13,810 nucleotides of DNA from DAITPV01 sp050692555. GTDB taxonomy: Bacteria > Actinomycetota > UBA4738 > CALAEC01. Positions 1 through 6,368 of this stretch are shown here, piece by piece; the stretch's first letter is position 1, and each line of letters opens with the position of its first letter. The stretch spans positions 1-13,810 of the forward strand of contig JBOGVS010000055.1 in NCBI GenBank assembly GCA_050692555.1. The letters run 5' to 3'. The notes below the pieces were generated by a model. The model did no database searches. It was not told the origin of the DNA and saw nothing but the letters and a program-made list of their open reading frames with translations. Made by a program: the position numbers and the translations under genes.

Positions 1-1
1 C

Positions 2-103
2 CGGCGACGCGGCCTTGGGGCCTGCAACAGCGAGTGGCGGTTCGAGCAGGCGGTTCACAACCTCCTGAAGATCAGGACCTCGGGTAAGTGGACCGCACCG
101 GGA
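2..103 (+). pseudogene. C-terminal tail of a DDE transposase (partial, cut by window edge)
   Basis: Reading frame 2 from the window edge gives a short stretch, RRRGLGACNSEW then FEQAVHNLLKI, that resembles the C-terminal end of IS1182/IS5-like DDE transposases, where a CxSEW..xxxxHNLLK pattern closes the catalytic domain. The likeness fades after about base 95. The frame has no stop until 433, running through a tRNA remnant, so the original stop codon appears to be lost or the element end deleted. No terminal inverted repeat could be recognised. The call rests on about 30 residues and on motif memory, so the IS family is uncertain. It fits the other mobile-element scars in the next 2 kb. Confidence 0.5.
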
Positions 104-198
104 GGAATGCCGTCTCCGACAGGACGCCCACGGCACTTTCCGCGCCGGGGTTCCCTCTTACTCTTCTGCTGCCGTCCTCGCTGGTTTCCGCGACAGGC

Positions 199-228
199 TC
201 TGACCTGCACTTTCAGACGTGGGGCGGG
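199..228. repeat. Split direct repeat, copy 1
   Basis: TCTGACCTGCACT (199-211), seven unmatched bases, then GTGGGGCGGG (219-228). The same two blocks with the same seven-base spacing recur at 1096-1125. In this copy the second block is the 3' acceptor end of the tRNA fragment at 220-266, read antisense, and the first block is the sequence just outside the tRNA. The shared spacing makes chance unlikely. The repeat pair brackets the reductase gene. Confidence 0.65.
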
Positions 229-266
229 GAGGACTCGAACCTCCGGCCGACGGATTATGAGTCCGT
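220..266 (-). tRNA. 3' half of a CAT-anticodon tRNA (partial; probable att-site remnant)
   Basis: On the minus strand the sequence shows a 5-bp anticodon stem (ACGGA/TCCGT) around loop CTCATAA, so the anticodon is CAT (elongator Met, or Ile read through lysidine). A five-base variable region follows, then a T arm with stem GGAGG/CCTCC and loop TTCGAGT, a 7-base acceptor strand CCGCCCC and discriminator A. CCA is not encoded. Upstream of the anticodon stem there is no usable D arm: the TAGCTCAG-like segment and loop GG are missing, and the acceptor 5' strand GGGGCGG is not at the right distance. The tRNA is therefore not complete. A 3' half beginning at the anticodon stem is the typical duplicate left by tRNA-targeting integrases. 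Confidence 0.75.
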
Positions 267-465
267 TCTGGTCCGATTCGTTGACCTGCGGAAACGCCCC
301 GAAAGCGCCTCCGAGCAGGCAGTTTGAACACTCGCTAGTTCTCGTCGTTGCCCAGTGTTTCGCGGTCGTTCACGGGACACAGGCGGGACACAACCGGTTC
401 GGCGGCGAACCAGGGGCCTGTCGGCGAGGGTGAAGGGCATCCCTACTAGTCCAACCCATCGGCGG

Positions 466-471
466 TACTCT
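466..471 (+). promoter_or_regulatory. Possible -10 box for a leaderless reductase transcript
   Basis: TACTCT lies six bases before the ATG at 478. TAnnnT boxes at this distance are typical of leaderless actinobacterial genes, and no Shine-Dalgarno sequence is seen before this start. No good -35 box is present, so the call is weak. Confidence 0.25.
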
Positions 472-477
472 CACGTA

Positions 478-1026
<549 letters not shown>

Positions 1027-1029
1027 CCA

Positions 1030-1047
1030 TCGGGCTTGCTAGCCCGA
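1030..1047 (+). terminator. Hairpin just after the reductase gene
   Basis: TCGGGCT, loop TGCT, AGCCCGA form a perfect 7-bp stem beginning four bases after the reductase stop codon. There is no T tract, but hairpin terminators without a U tail are common in high-GC bacteria. It is symmetric and could also act on the opposite strand, at the end of the RHS remnant. Confidence 0.5.
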
Positions 1048-2038
1048 GTCGGCCACATCTAATCGCGGGGATTGCGCGCCTGATCCCAAATGCTTTCTGA
1101 CCTGCACTCTTGCTGGTGGGGCGGGATTGTTCGCGTACACGTAGGCGGATACGTACGGATCAAGCAGCCGGGCAGCAAGCGGATCGGAAGTAGTGAACCG
1201 CCCCGAGGTCGGGTCGTATTGCCGCATCCGCAGATGGTATAGCCCAGTGTCCAAGTCGAACAGCTGTCCGGTAAACCGCATCAGGTTGGTGGGCGCGTTC
1301 GTGTTGTTCTTGGTTTCGGTCCGAATAGTCCCGAAGGGCTCGTAGGCGTAGGCCCACTGCTTGGCCCCCGGTGGCCGAGGTCAGGTTGGCCGTGCTCCCC
1401 AGACCGTCGTGGTGGTAGTAGTCGGCCTTCCCCCCGGTGAACATCGAGACCAGGTCGCGACCGTGGACGTACCTCCGACGGAGGTTCCCCGCTCCGTTCC
1501 GCTCCAGGGCCAGCTGGTACAGCGGCCAGTTGGGATCCCACAGGTACTTGGTCTTCTGGGAGGCCTGGGCGCCCGTGGAGGCCAGGAGCCTCCTCCCGTC
1601 CCCGTCATATGTGTAGGTCGCTGTGGCCGAGCCCGAGGTGGTGGAGGTGAGGCGGTTGGCCAGACCGTAGGCGAAGGTCTTGGAGCCCGCGGCGGTCTGG
1701 TTCCCGTCGTCGTCGTAGGTGTAGTCCACCGTCCCCCCAGGCCCCGTCAGGGAGGTGAGCTGGTCGGCGTCGTTGTAGGCGTACGTGGTCACCCCGGCGG
1801 GCCGGGTCTCTGAGGGCCGGTTCCCCACTCCGTCGTAGGCCCACCGGATGAACGGATCGGAGGAAAGGGGGCAGGAGGCCTGGAAGCATGCGGCTTTCCT
1901 GCGGCCTGATAGCCAGGCTAGTTCCAACTGGCCCCTGTCGGCTCCGGCCGCAATCCTCACTCTGCCCCGGTGGTGGTCGCCGTCGAGTTCGATGATTCCG
2001 GCCCGAGCCCCGTACACGATGGCCCAGGCCTCGGCCAC
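1039..2038 (-). pseudogene. Truncated, frameshifted RHS/YD-repeat gene
   Basis: RHS proteins are large YD-repeat shells that usually deliver a variable C-terminal toxin. Here only the last repeats and core remain, about 1125-1860. The visible repeat units are YDGVGNR, YNDADQL, YTYDDDGNQ, FAYGLANRL and YTYDGDGRRL, followed by the core HDGLGST, YEPFG, FTGQLFD, GLYHLRMRQYDPTSGRF, SDPL and YVYANN. Upstream reading (frame through 1370-2038) and downstream reading (1039-1370) are in different frames. Removing one base from the five-C run at 1365-1369 gives the expected core passage TSATGAKQWAYAYEPFG. The N-terminal repeats are missing: residues before about base 1860 (start near 2038) are unrelated and unidentified. 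The C-terminal end after YVYANNP is also unrelated, so the usual DPxG end and any toxin domain are gone. It is an RHS relic unless the frameshift is a sequencing error, and even then it would be truncated at both ends. Confidence 0.82.
1096..1125. repeat. Split direct repeat, copy 2, at the RHS break point
   Basis: TCTGACCTGCACT (1096-1108), seven bases, then GTGGGGCGGG (1116-1125). This matches the copy at 199-228 in both blocks and in spacing. In copy 1 the second block is the end of a tRNA fragment. Here it is directly followed by RHS coding sequence (ANN codons, minus strand), so the RHS gene is broken exactly at this repeat. Confidence 0.65.
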
Positions 2039-2060
2039 GAGGCGGATGGCCTCCCCTCAC

Positions 2061-2312
2061 GCTGTTCAGGAAAACAGGTGACCGGCCGTGGGGTCAGGAA
2101 TCCCTATGGATGTAGAGTCCGCCCTTCCTGATCTGCCCTTCTGACCAGGGATTCCGAGGGAGCCGAAACAAGTGGCGCCGGTTAAAGGCCAAGTCCTGGG
2201 TTTTCGAACCCCTCAGTCGAGGAGTGCCATCCAGTCGCCCACGGTCGCGCCCATCGAGACGCAAGGATAGCGTCCCGCCCCGCTCCCCCGTCGGACCGCC
2301 GCCGCGATCGCC
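2061..2312. other. Non-coding stretch between RHS relic and cupin gene
   Basis: No gene is recognisable here. The stretch contains an inverted pair GGAATCCCT (2097-2105) and AGGGATTCC (2147-2155), 41 bases apart. It also has a small hairpin, GGGTT-TTCG-AACCC (2198-2211), without a T tract. Either could be debris of a mobile element; neither has a clear function. Confidence 0.5.
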
Positions 2313-2687
2313 TCAGCCCGACCGCACCAGGCAGACCGAGAGGAGCGTGTCCTCCTCGATGTCGTGCCAGTCATGCAGGGAGCCCGGGTGGAAGACGTAG
2401 AGCTCCGGTCCCCGGTACGGCATCTCCGTGCCGTCGGGGAGGCCGAGCATGCCCTTCCCCCGGACGATCTGGCAGAAGGCGTGGTTCGGGCTCGTGTGCA
2501 TGGCGAAGTGGCCGCCGGCGGCGATCTCCACGAGCTGGATCTCTCCGAGAGCCAACCCCTCCACGACGACCAGCCTGACCCCCTCGAGCGGCTTTCCCTC
2601 GTACTCGTCGAACGGCTGCCACGCCGGCGTATCGGCGACCCTGGTTCTCACTTGCCCGGCCTCGGCGGTGAACGTCGTGACGCGCAT
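2313..2687 (-). CDS. Small single-domain cupin protein
   Basis: This 124-residue protein has a beta-barrel cupin layout. A first motif region, AAGGHFAMHTSPNH (56-69), is followed by the turn VRGKGMLGLPDG (75-86), and a second motif by PGSLHDWHDIEEDT (101-114). Possible metal ligands are H60, H64, H69, H105 and H108. Motif 1 lacks the standard HxH...E spacing, so metal binding and reaction are uncertain. Many such proteins are sugar isomerases, mutarotase-like enzymes or sensors; I cannot choose. The ATG at 2687 has a good ribosome site (GGAGG, four to five bases upstream). The gene is divergent from the aldolase gene with only 30 bases between them, and lies beyond the end of the sugar operon on the same strand. 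A link to carbohydrate metabolism is inferred from position only. Confidence 0.8.
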   Translation of the reverse strand: MRVTTFTAEAGQVRTRVADTPAWQPFDEYEGKPLEGVRLVVVEGLALGEIQLVEIAAGGHFAMHTSPNHAFCQIVRGKGMLGLPDGTEMPYRGPELYVFHPGSLHDWHDIEEDTLLSVCLVRSG

Positions 2688-2703
2688 CCTTCCTCCTCTC
2701 TGC

Positions 2704-2709
2704 TAGCCT
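2704..2709 (+). promoter_or_regulatory. Extended -10 box for a leaderless aldolase transcript
   Basis: TGCTAGCCT (2701-2709) matches an extended -10 (TGn-TAnnnT) and ends eight bases before the ATG at 2718. No Shine-Dalgarno sequence precedes that ATG. Transcription would then start at or within a base or two of the start codon. The box lies within the 30-base gap shared with the divergent cupin gene. Confidence 0.35.
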
Positions 2710-2717
2710 CGGTCCCG

Positions 2718-3332
2718 ATGGACGTCCTGGAGACGATCAGAGGCGACCGTGTCGTGGCCGTGGTCCGGGCTGCCCGAGTGGCGGACTCCGCCGCGCTGGC
2801 CAAGGCGCTCTCCGAGGGCGGGGTTCGGTGCGTGGAGTTCACGTTCACCATCTCCGGGGTGCTCGACGCCATCGAGGCCGCCGCGGCCTCGGGCGCGCTC
2901 GTGGGCGCGGGTACCGTGACCGAGCCCGGCCAAGCTCGGGACGCAATCTCTGCCGGCGCGCGGTTCGTCGTTTCTCCGGCCCTGGCGCCGGAGATAGTCC
3001 CTCCGTGCCGGGAGGCCGGGGTGCCCGCCTTCCTGGCGGCATTCACGCCCACCGAGGTCCTGGCAGCCGTCCGGGCCGGCACCGCGGCCGTGAAACTCTT
3101 CCCTGCCGGCGTCGGGGGACCTCAATACCTGAAGGACCTCAGCGGGCCGATGCCCGACGTCCCCTTCATGCCCTCAGGGGGGGTCGACGAGACCAACGCC
3201 CGCGACTTCCTGGCCGCGGGGGCCATCGCGGTGTTCGCCGGCTCGGGGCTGGTCCCCGGCGACCTGGCGGCAGCGGGGGACCACGAGGAGATCCGCGGGC
3301 GGGCCGAGACCTTCGTCGCCTCGCTCGGCTGA
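2718..3332 (+). CDS. eda: KDPG/KDPGal-type aldolase (2-keto-3-deoxy-phosphosugar aldolase)
   Basis: Class I aldolase of the Eda family, which splits 2-keto-3-deoxy-6-phosphogluconate or -galactonate into pyruvate and glyceraldehyde 3-phosphate in the cytosol. At 204 residues it has the usual length. Visible motifs are VEFTF with the catalytic Glu (E40), VGAGTV (62-67), FVVSPAL (83-89), AAFTPTEV (107-114), the Schiff-base lysine in VKLFPA (K126) and MPSGGV (151-156). At the place where E. coli Eda has Arg49 (EVTLRT) this protein has Thr44 (EFTFTI). The specificity may therefore differ from classical KDPG aldolase, and the symbol gives only the family. The ATG at 2718 starts at the first conserved strand; longer upstream readings are antisense to the cupin gene. 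It is the only plus-strand gene near the sugar operon and converges on that operon's last gene with a 26-base gap. Confidence 0.9.
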   Translation: MDVLETIRGDRVVAVVRAARVADSAALAKALSEGGVRCVEFTFTISGVLDAIEAAAASGALVGAGTVTEPGQARDAISAGARFVVSPALAPEIVPPCREAGVPAFLAAFTPTEVLAAVRAGTAAVKLFPAGVGGPQYLKDLSGPMPDVPFMPSGGVDETNARDFLAAGAIAVFAGSGLVPGDLAAAGDHEEIRGRAETFVASLG

Positions 3333-3358
3333 CGGGCGGCGAGCCGGCACGGAAACCG

Positions 3359-4282
3359 TCACGAGCCCGCTCCGGCCGTCGCGCTCGCCCCCAGGAGGGC
3401 ACGGACCGCAGCCACACCGGTCCGCCGAGCCGCCTCGACGGTGGCCGCCCCCGCGTGCGGGCTGGCCACGAAGTTGTCCAGCCGGAGGAGCGGCGAGCCT
3501 TCCGGAGGCTCCCGTTCGAAGACGTCGGAGGCGGCGCCGACCAGGCGGCCCTCGGCCAGGGCGGCGGCCAGCGCCCCCTCGTCGACGATGCCGCCCCGTG
3601 CTGTGTTCACCAGGAAGGCCCCCGGCCGCATCCGGGCGAGCTCCCGGGCGCCGATCATCCCCCGGGTGTCCGCGGTGAGGGGCACGTGTAGCGTGACCGC
3701 GTCCGAGGTGGAGAGCAGCGTCGGCAGGTCCACCAACGGGACGTCGGACGTGGTCACGAACGGATCGTGGGCCACCACCTCCATGCCCAGGGCCCGGGCC
3801 AGCCCGGCCACCTGGCGACCTACCGATCCGTAGCCCACGATCCCCAGGAGGCGCCCCCCGAGCTCCACGCCGATCCGACGGTCCCAGGATCCGGAGCGGA
3901 CCAGCCGGTCGTGATGGAGGACGTGCCGGGCCAGGGCCAGCAGCAGAGTGATGGTGAGCTCGGCCACCGCCCTGGCGTTCGCCCCGGGGACGGCCTCGAC
4001 GTGCACCCGGCGCTCCCGAGCTGCGTCGAGGTCGATGTTGTCGGTGCCAGCGCCGTACTTGACGACCACCCGGAGCGGGCCCGCGTCGAGCACTTTGGAC
4101 GTGACGGACTCCACCCCCACGATCAACCCCCAGCAGCCCCGGACCAGCTGCGCCATCTCCGGCTCGGTGAGCGGACGATCGACGCTCGGAAAGCGGACCT
4201 CAGGACCCGACGCTCGCAGCAGATCGAGGTGTTCCCCGTCGACCTGCCGGAACGACCGGGGTGTCACGGCTACCCGGTTCAC
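3359..4282 (-). CDS. D-2-hydroxyacid dehydrogenase (phosphoglycerate dehydrogenase-like)
   Basis: NAD-dependent dehydrogenase of the D-isomer-specific 2-hydroxyacid family, 307 residues, about the size of the short forms without a C-terminal ACT domain. Visible marks are YGAGTDNID (76-84), the helix before the nucleotide fold ANARAVAELT (101-110), the Rossmann loop GYGSVG (150-155), catalytic Arg in NTARGG (R229), Glu in DVFEREPP (E258) and His in SPHAGA (H276). The start is a GTG at 4282 whose last two bases form part of the upstream kinase stop (GTGA). It is the last gene of the operon. Members act on phosphoglycerate, glyoxylate/hydroxypyruvate, phosphoerythronate or other 2-keto acids, so serine synthesis is not implied here. 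A catabolic role in handling a 2-keto or 2-hydroxy acid intermediate is inferred from context. Confidence 0.9.
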   Translation of the reverse strand: MNRVAVTPRSFRQVDGEHLDLLRASGPEVRFPSVDRPLTEPEMAQLVRGCWGLIVGVESVTSKVLDAGPLRVVVKYGAGTDNIDLDAARERRVHVEAVPGANARAVAELTITLLLALARHVLHHDRLVRSGSWDRRIGVELGGRLLGIVGYGSVGRQVAGLARALGMEVVAHDPFVTTSDVPLVDLPTLLSTSDAVTLHVPLTADTRGMIGARELARMRPGAFLVNTARGGIVDEGALAAALAEGRLVGAASDVFEREPPEGSPLLRLDNFVASPHAGAATVEAARRTGVAAVRALLGASATAGAGS

Positions 4283-5799
4283 GGGCCAGCCCCGAGCCGC
4301 TCGAAAATCGGCCCTACGCCCTCGGTGAGCTCGCGGTGAGCAGCCAGGAGCTTCCGGTATCGGCGGTGTCGCTCCGGATCGGGATGGACCGGCTGGGCCG
4401 TCTCCTGCCAGGCCTTGGCCGTCCCGGCCAAGGCGTCGGCCTTCGTGTGTCCGGTCGCCGCCGCGGCCACCAGCGCGTCCCCGAGCACCCCGGACTCTTG
4501 GCGCACGGTCGGCACCCAGGTGATCCCCAGCACGTCGGCCTTGATCTGGTTCCACAGTCGTGACCGAGCGCCGCCGCCGAGGACGCGGGCCTCGTGGAGC
4601 TCTCCGCCGGCCAGCCCACCGGCCAGGCGGGCCCACTCGGCGTACTCGTACGCGATGCCCTCCAGGATCGCCCGGTAGAGGTGGCCGTGCCCGTGGCCGG
4701 AGGTGAGCCCCACCCATGCCGCCCGGACCCGAGGTTGCGGTGGGAGCACTCGGCCCTGGATGTGCGGGAGCCACAGCAGGCCGTTCGCCCCGGGCTCCAC
4801 CGCCGCCGCCAGCTCATCGAGGCGCTCGTACGCTCGTGCATCGCCGGCGACCTCGGTTGCCACCTGGTCGCGGAACCACCGAAGGGCGAGCCCGCCCCCG
4901 TTGATGAAAGCCAGAGCGATGTAGACCCCGGGGAGCACCGAGTGCGTGGCCATCAGCGTACGGTGCTTCACGTCCGGGACGAAACGGTCGACGCACATCG
5001 CGAACACGCTGGCCGTCCCGGCGGAGTCGAACGCCTGGCCCGGGTCGGTCACCCCAGCCCCGAGGGATGCCGCTGTCTGATCGCCCGCGCCTGCGGCCAC
5101 GGGAGTGCCCGACGGGATGCCGGTCGCCTCCTCGCCGGCCGCGGTCACCTCGCCGACGACGTCCAGCGGATCCACCACCCGAGGGAGGACGTGCGGGTCG
5201 ATGCCGAAGGCGTCCAACAGCTCGGGCGACCACGCCGCGCGCTCCGTGTCCGAGAGGTTCGAGAAGTGCAGGTAGGTGCGATCGATGAACGCCCCCTCCA
5301 CGGAGAGTCCGCACAGGCGGGCGGCCACGAAGGCGCCGGGGACCACGAATCGCGCGGTCCGCCGATAGTCCTCCGGGCGCTCCCGCATCCACCACAGGAT
5401 CTTTGGGCCGTGCGAGTACGTTGGAGGACACCCGGACAGCTCGACCACCCGCGCGGCGTGCTCGTTCATCTCGGTGATGTAGGGCTCACATCGAGTGTCC
5501 AGCCAGGAGTCGAAGTGGGTCGCGGGCCGGAACCCCTCATCGATCGTCCCGATCCCCGACATCTGCCCGGAGAAGGCCACCCCCGCCACCTCCCGGGTAC
5601 AGCCGGAGGCCTCCAGGGACTTCCGGATGGTGCGGTGGGCGGAGACCTCGATCTCCTCGAGGTCCTGCTCGACCCACCCCGGACGGGGATGGCGAAGGGG
5701 CACTTCCTCGAATGCCTGGCCGACGATCCGGCCCTCGTCGTCGACCACCGCCGCCTTGGTCCCCATCGTCCCCAGATCACAGCCGACGAAGACCGGCAT
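4279..5799 (-). CDS. FGGY-family carbohydrate kinase (xylulokinase-like)
   Basis: ATP-dependent sugar kinase of 506 residues, the normal length for the family. Visible parts are the N-terminal phosphate-binding hairpin DLGTMGTKAAVVD (8-20), substrate-site segments SGQMSGI (77-83) and DSWLDTR (97-103), the catalytic-base motif GAGDQTAASLG with D240, the GTAS phosphate loop (261-264) and the C-terminal adenine-side motif LGGGARSRLWNQI. Members phosphorylate ketoses, polyols or aldonates. The xylulokinase-like look (FSGQM..., WLDTR) favours a ketose but does not fix it. The ATG at 5799 is chosen because GGAGGT lies four bases upstream, within the end of the isomerase gene. A longer reading upstream is antisense-frame noise over the isomerase gene. 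It sits between the isomerase and the hydroxyacid dehydrogenase. Confidence 0.92.
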   Translation of the reverse strand: MPVFVGCDLGTMGTKAAVVDDEGRIVGQAFEEVPLRHPRPGWVEQDLEEIEVSAHRTIRKSLEASGCTREVAGVAFSGQMSGIGTIDEGFRPATHFDSWLDTRCEPYITEMNEHAARVVELSGCPPTYSHGPKILWWMRERPEDYRRTARFVVPGAFVAARLCGLSVEGAFIDRTYLHFSNLSDTERAAWSPELLDAFGIDPHVLPRVVDPLDVVGEVTAAGEEATGIPSGTPVAAGAGDQTAASLGAGVTDPGQAFDSAGTASVFAMCVDRFVPDVKHRTLMATHSVLPGVYIALAFINGGGLALRWFRDQVATEVAGDARAYERLDELAAAVEPGANGLLWLPHIQGRVLPPQPRVRAAWVGLTSGHGHGHLYRAILEGIAYEYAEWARLAGGLAGGELHEARVLGGGARSRLWNQIKADVLGITWVPTVRQESGVLGDALVAAAATGHTKADALAGTAKAWQETAQPVHPDPERHRRYRKLLAAHRELTEGVGPIFERLGAGP

Positions 5800-5801
5800 C
5801 G

Positions 5802-6368
5802 CTACCTCCGGTAGCGGGGGTTCTGGGCCACCTCGGGGCCGTCCTCCCGCGCCAGGACGACCACTGGGAAGCCCCGGCGCTCGATCGTGTCGTAGTCCTG
5901 GCCCGCGTCCCCGACGAAGGCGGCGAAGAACACCAGTGGCTCGCCACCGACGTTCACGCTGCGGTGAGCCCACCCTCCCGGCACGTAGCTGACCGTGCCG
6001 GAGCGGATGGGCTCCACCCTGTGCCCGCTGTCCTCGGTGGCGAGAACTAGCAGCCCCTGGCCGGCCAGGCCGATGTACACCTCGGCTCGATCCCGAACGG
6101 CGTGGAAGTGGCCCCTGGTCATGTAGTACTCCCGTCCGACCCTCCCGGGCTGAAGGACGGTCGTGCAGTAGACGATGTCCGACCCCGTCTCGGGCACGGG
6201 CGCGTAGGACACCCGATACATCACCGGGTCGCTGTCGTCCTCGGGGTCCTCGAGGAACATCCCCCGGAGGTCGGAGAGCCGCCGCTCCACCACCTTCCGC
6301 TCGGGATCCAGGGTGCCGCCGAGGAAATCAAGGTACGCGGTGAACGGCTCTGGGGTCGTGTCGGTCAC
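5802..6368 (-). CDS. Cupin-type (archaeal-like) phosphoglucose isomerase
   Basis: Metal-dependent sugar isomerase of the cupin PGI family (PF06560 type, known from Pyrococcus and other archaea), which interconverts glucose 6-phosphate and fructose 6-phosphate and is unrelated to the usual Pgi. The 188 residues match the family in length. Metal ligands line up with the Pyrococcus enzyme: GHFH gives H87 and H89, EVY gives E96, and WAHR gives H135. Other marks are PGRVGREYY (74-82), SYVPGGWAHR (127-136), VNVGGEPL (138-145), DAGQDYDTIE (154-163) and the end NPRY. The start GTG at 6368 overlaps the dehydrogenase stop (GTGA). Lying between dehydrogenases and a kinase, it may convert the imported sugar, or its phosphate, between keto and aldo forms. 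Whether the substrate is really glucose 6-phosphate is open. Confidence 0.92.
   Translation of the reverse strand: MTDTTPEPFTAYLDFLGGTLDPERKVVERRLSDLRGMFLEDPEDDSDPVMYRVSYAPVPETGSDIVYCTTVLQPGRVGREYYMTRGHFHAVRDRAEVYIGLAGQGLLVLATEDSGHRVEPIRSGTVSYVPGGWAHRSVNVGGEPLVFFAAFVGDAGQDYDTIERRGFPVVVLAREDGPEVAQNPRYRR
5804..5809 (-). promoter_or_regulatory. Ribosome binding site of the FGGY kinase (decides the start)
   Basis: GGAGGT, four bases before the ATG at 5799 and overlapping the stop codon of the isomerase gene. It fixes the kinase start and allows independent initiation at a place where the genes do not overlap. Confidence 0.8.

Larger units (their letters stand above)
104..477. other. Non-coding stretch between transposase tail and reductase gene
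   Basis: This 374-base stretch holds a tRNA 3' fragment (220-266) and one copy of a split direct repeat (199-228). Open frames run across it, but they have no recognisable protein family, and two of them simply translate the antisense of the tRNA fragment. I see no convincing gene here. Confidence 0.6.

Noticed and set aside
220..300. A complete tRNA on the minus strand using GGGGCG near 300 as the acceptor 5' end.
   Set aside because: The distance from there to the anticodon stem is about seven bases too long, and no D arm with the conserved G pair forms. A GGTC/GACC pairing exists but leaves the wrong linker lengths.
88..433. Small plus-strand proteins containing GGEDSNLRPTDYES or GRTRTSGRRIMS.
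   Set aside because: These are translations of the antisense of the tRNA fragment, a known false-gene pattern.
2198..2211. GGGTT-TTCG-AACCC as a tRNA T arm or terminator.
   Set aside because: Loop length and stem do not fit a T arm, no other tRNA arm is near, and no T tract follows.
3349..3359. Hairpin ACGG-AAA-CCGT between the convergent aldolase and hydroxyacid dehydrogenase genes as a terminator.
   Set aside because: A four-base stem with no T tract is too weak to call.
4283..4774. N-terminal extension of the hydroxyacid dehydrogenase.
   Set aside because: It runs over the kinase gene in another frame with Arg/Gly/Pro-rich sequence. The GTG at 4282 gives the normal family length and a GTGA overlap.
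4594..5814. Long plus-strand open frame opposite the FGGY kinase.
   Set aside because: Low-complexity, His/Arg/Gly-rich product with no family likeness; a shadow of the kinase gene caused by high GC.
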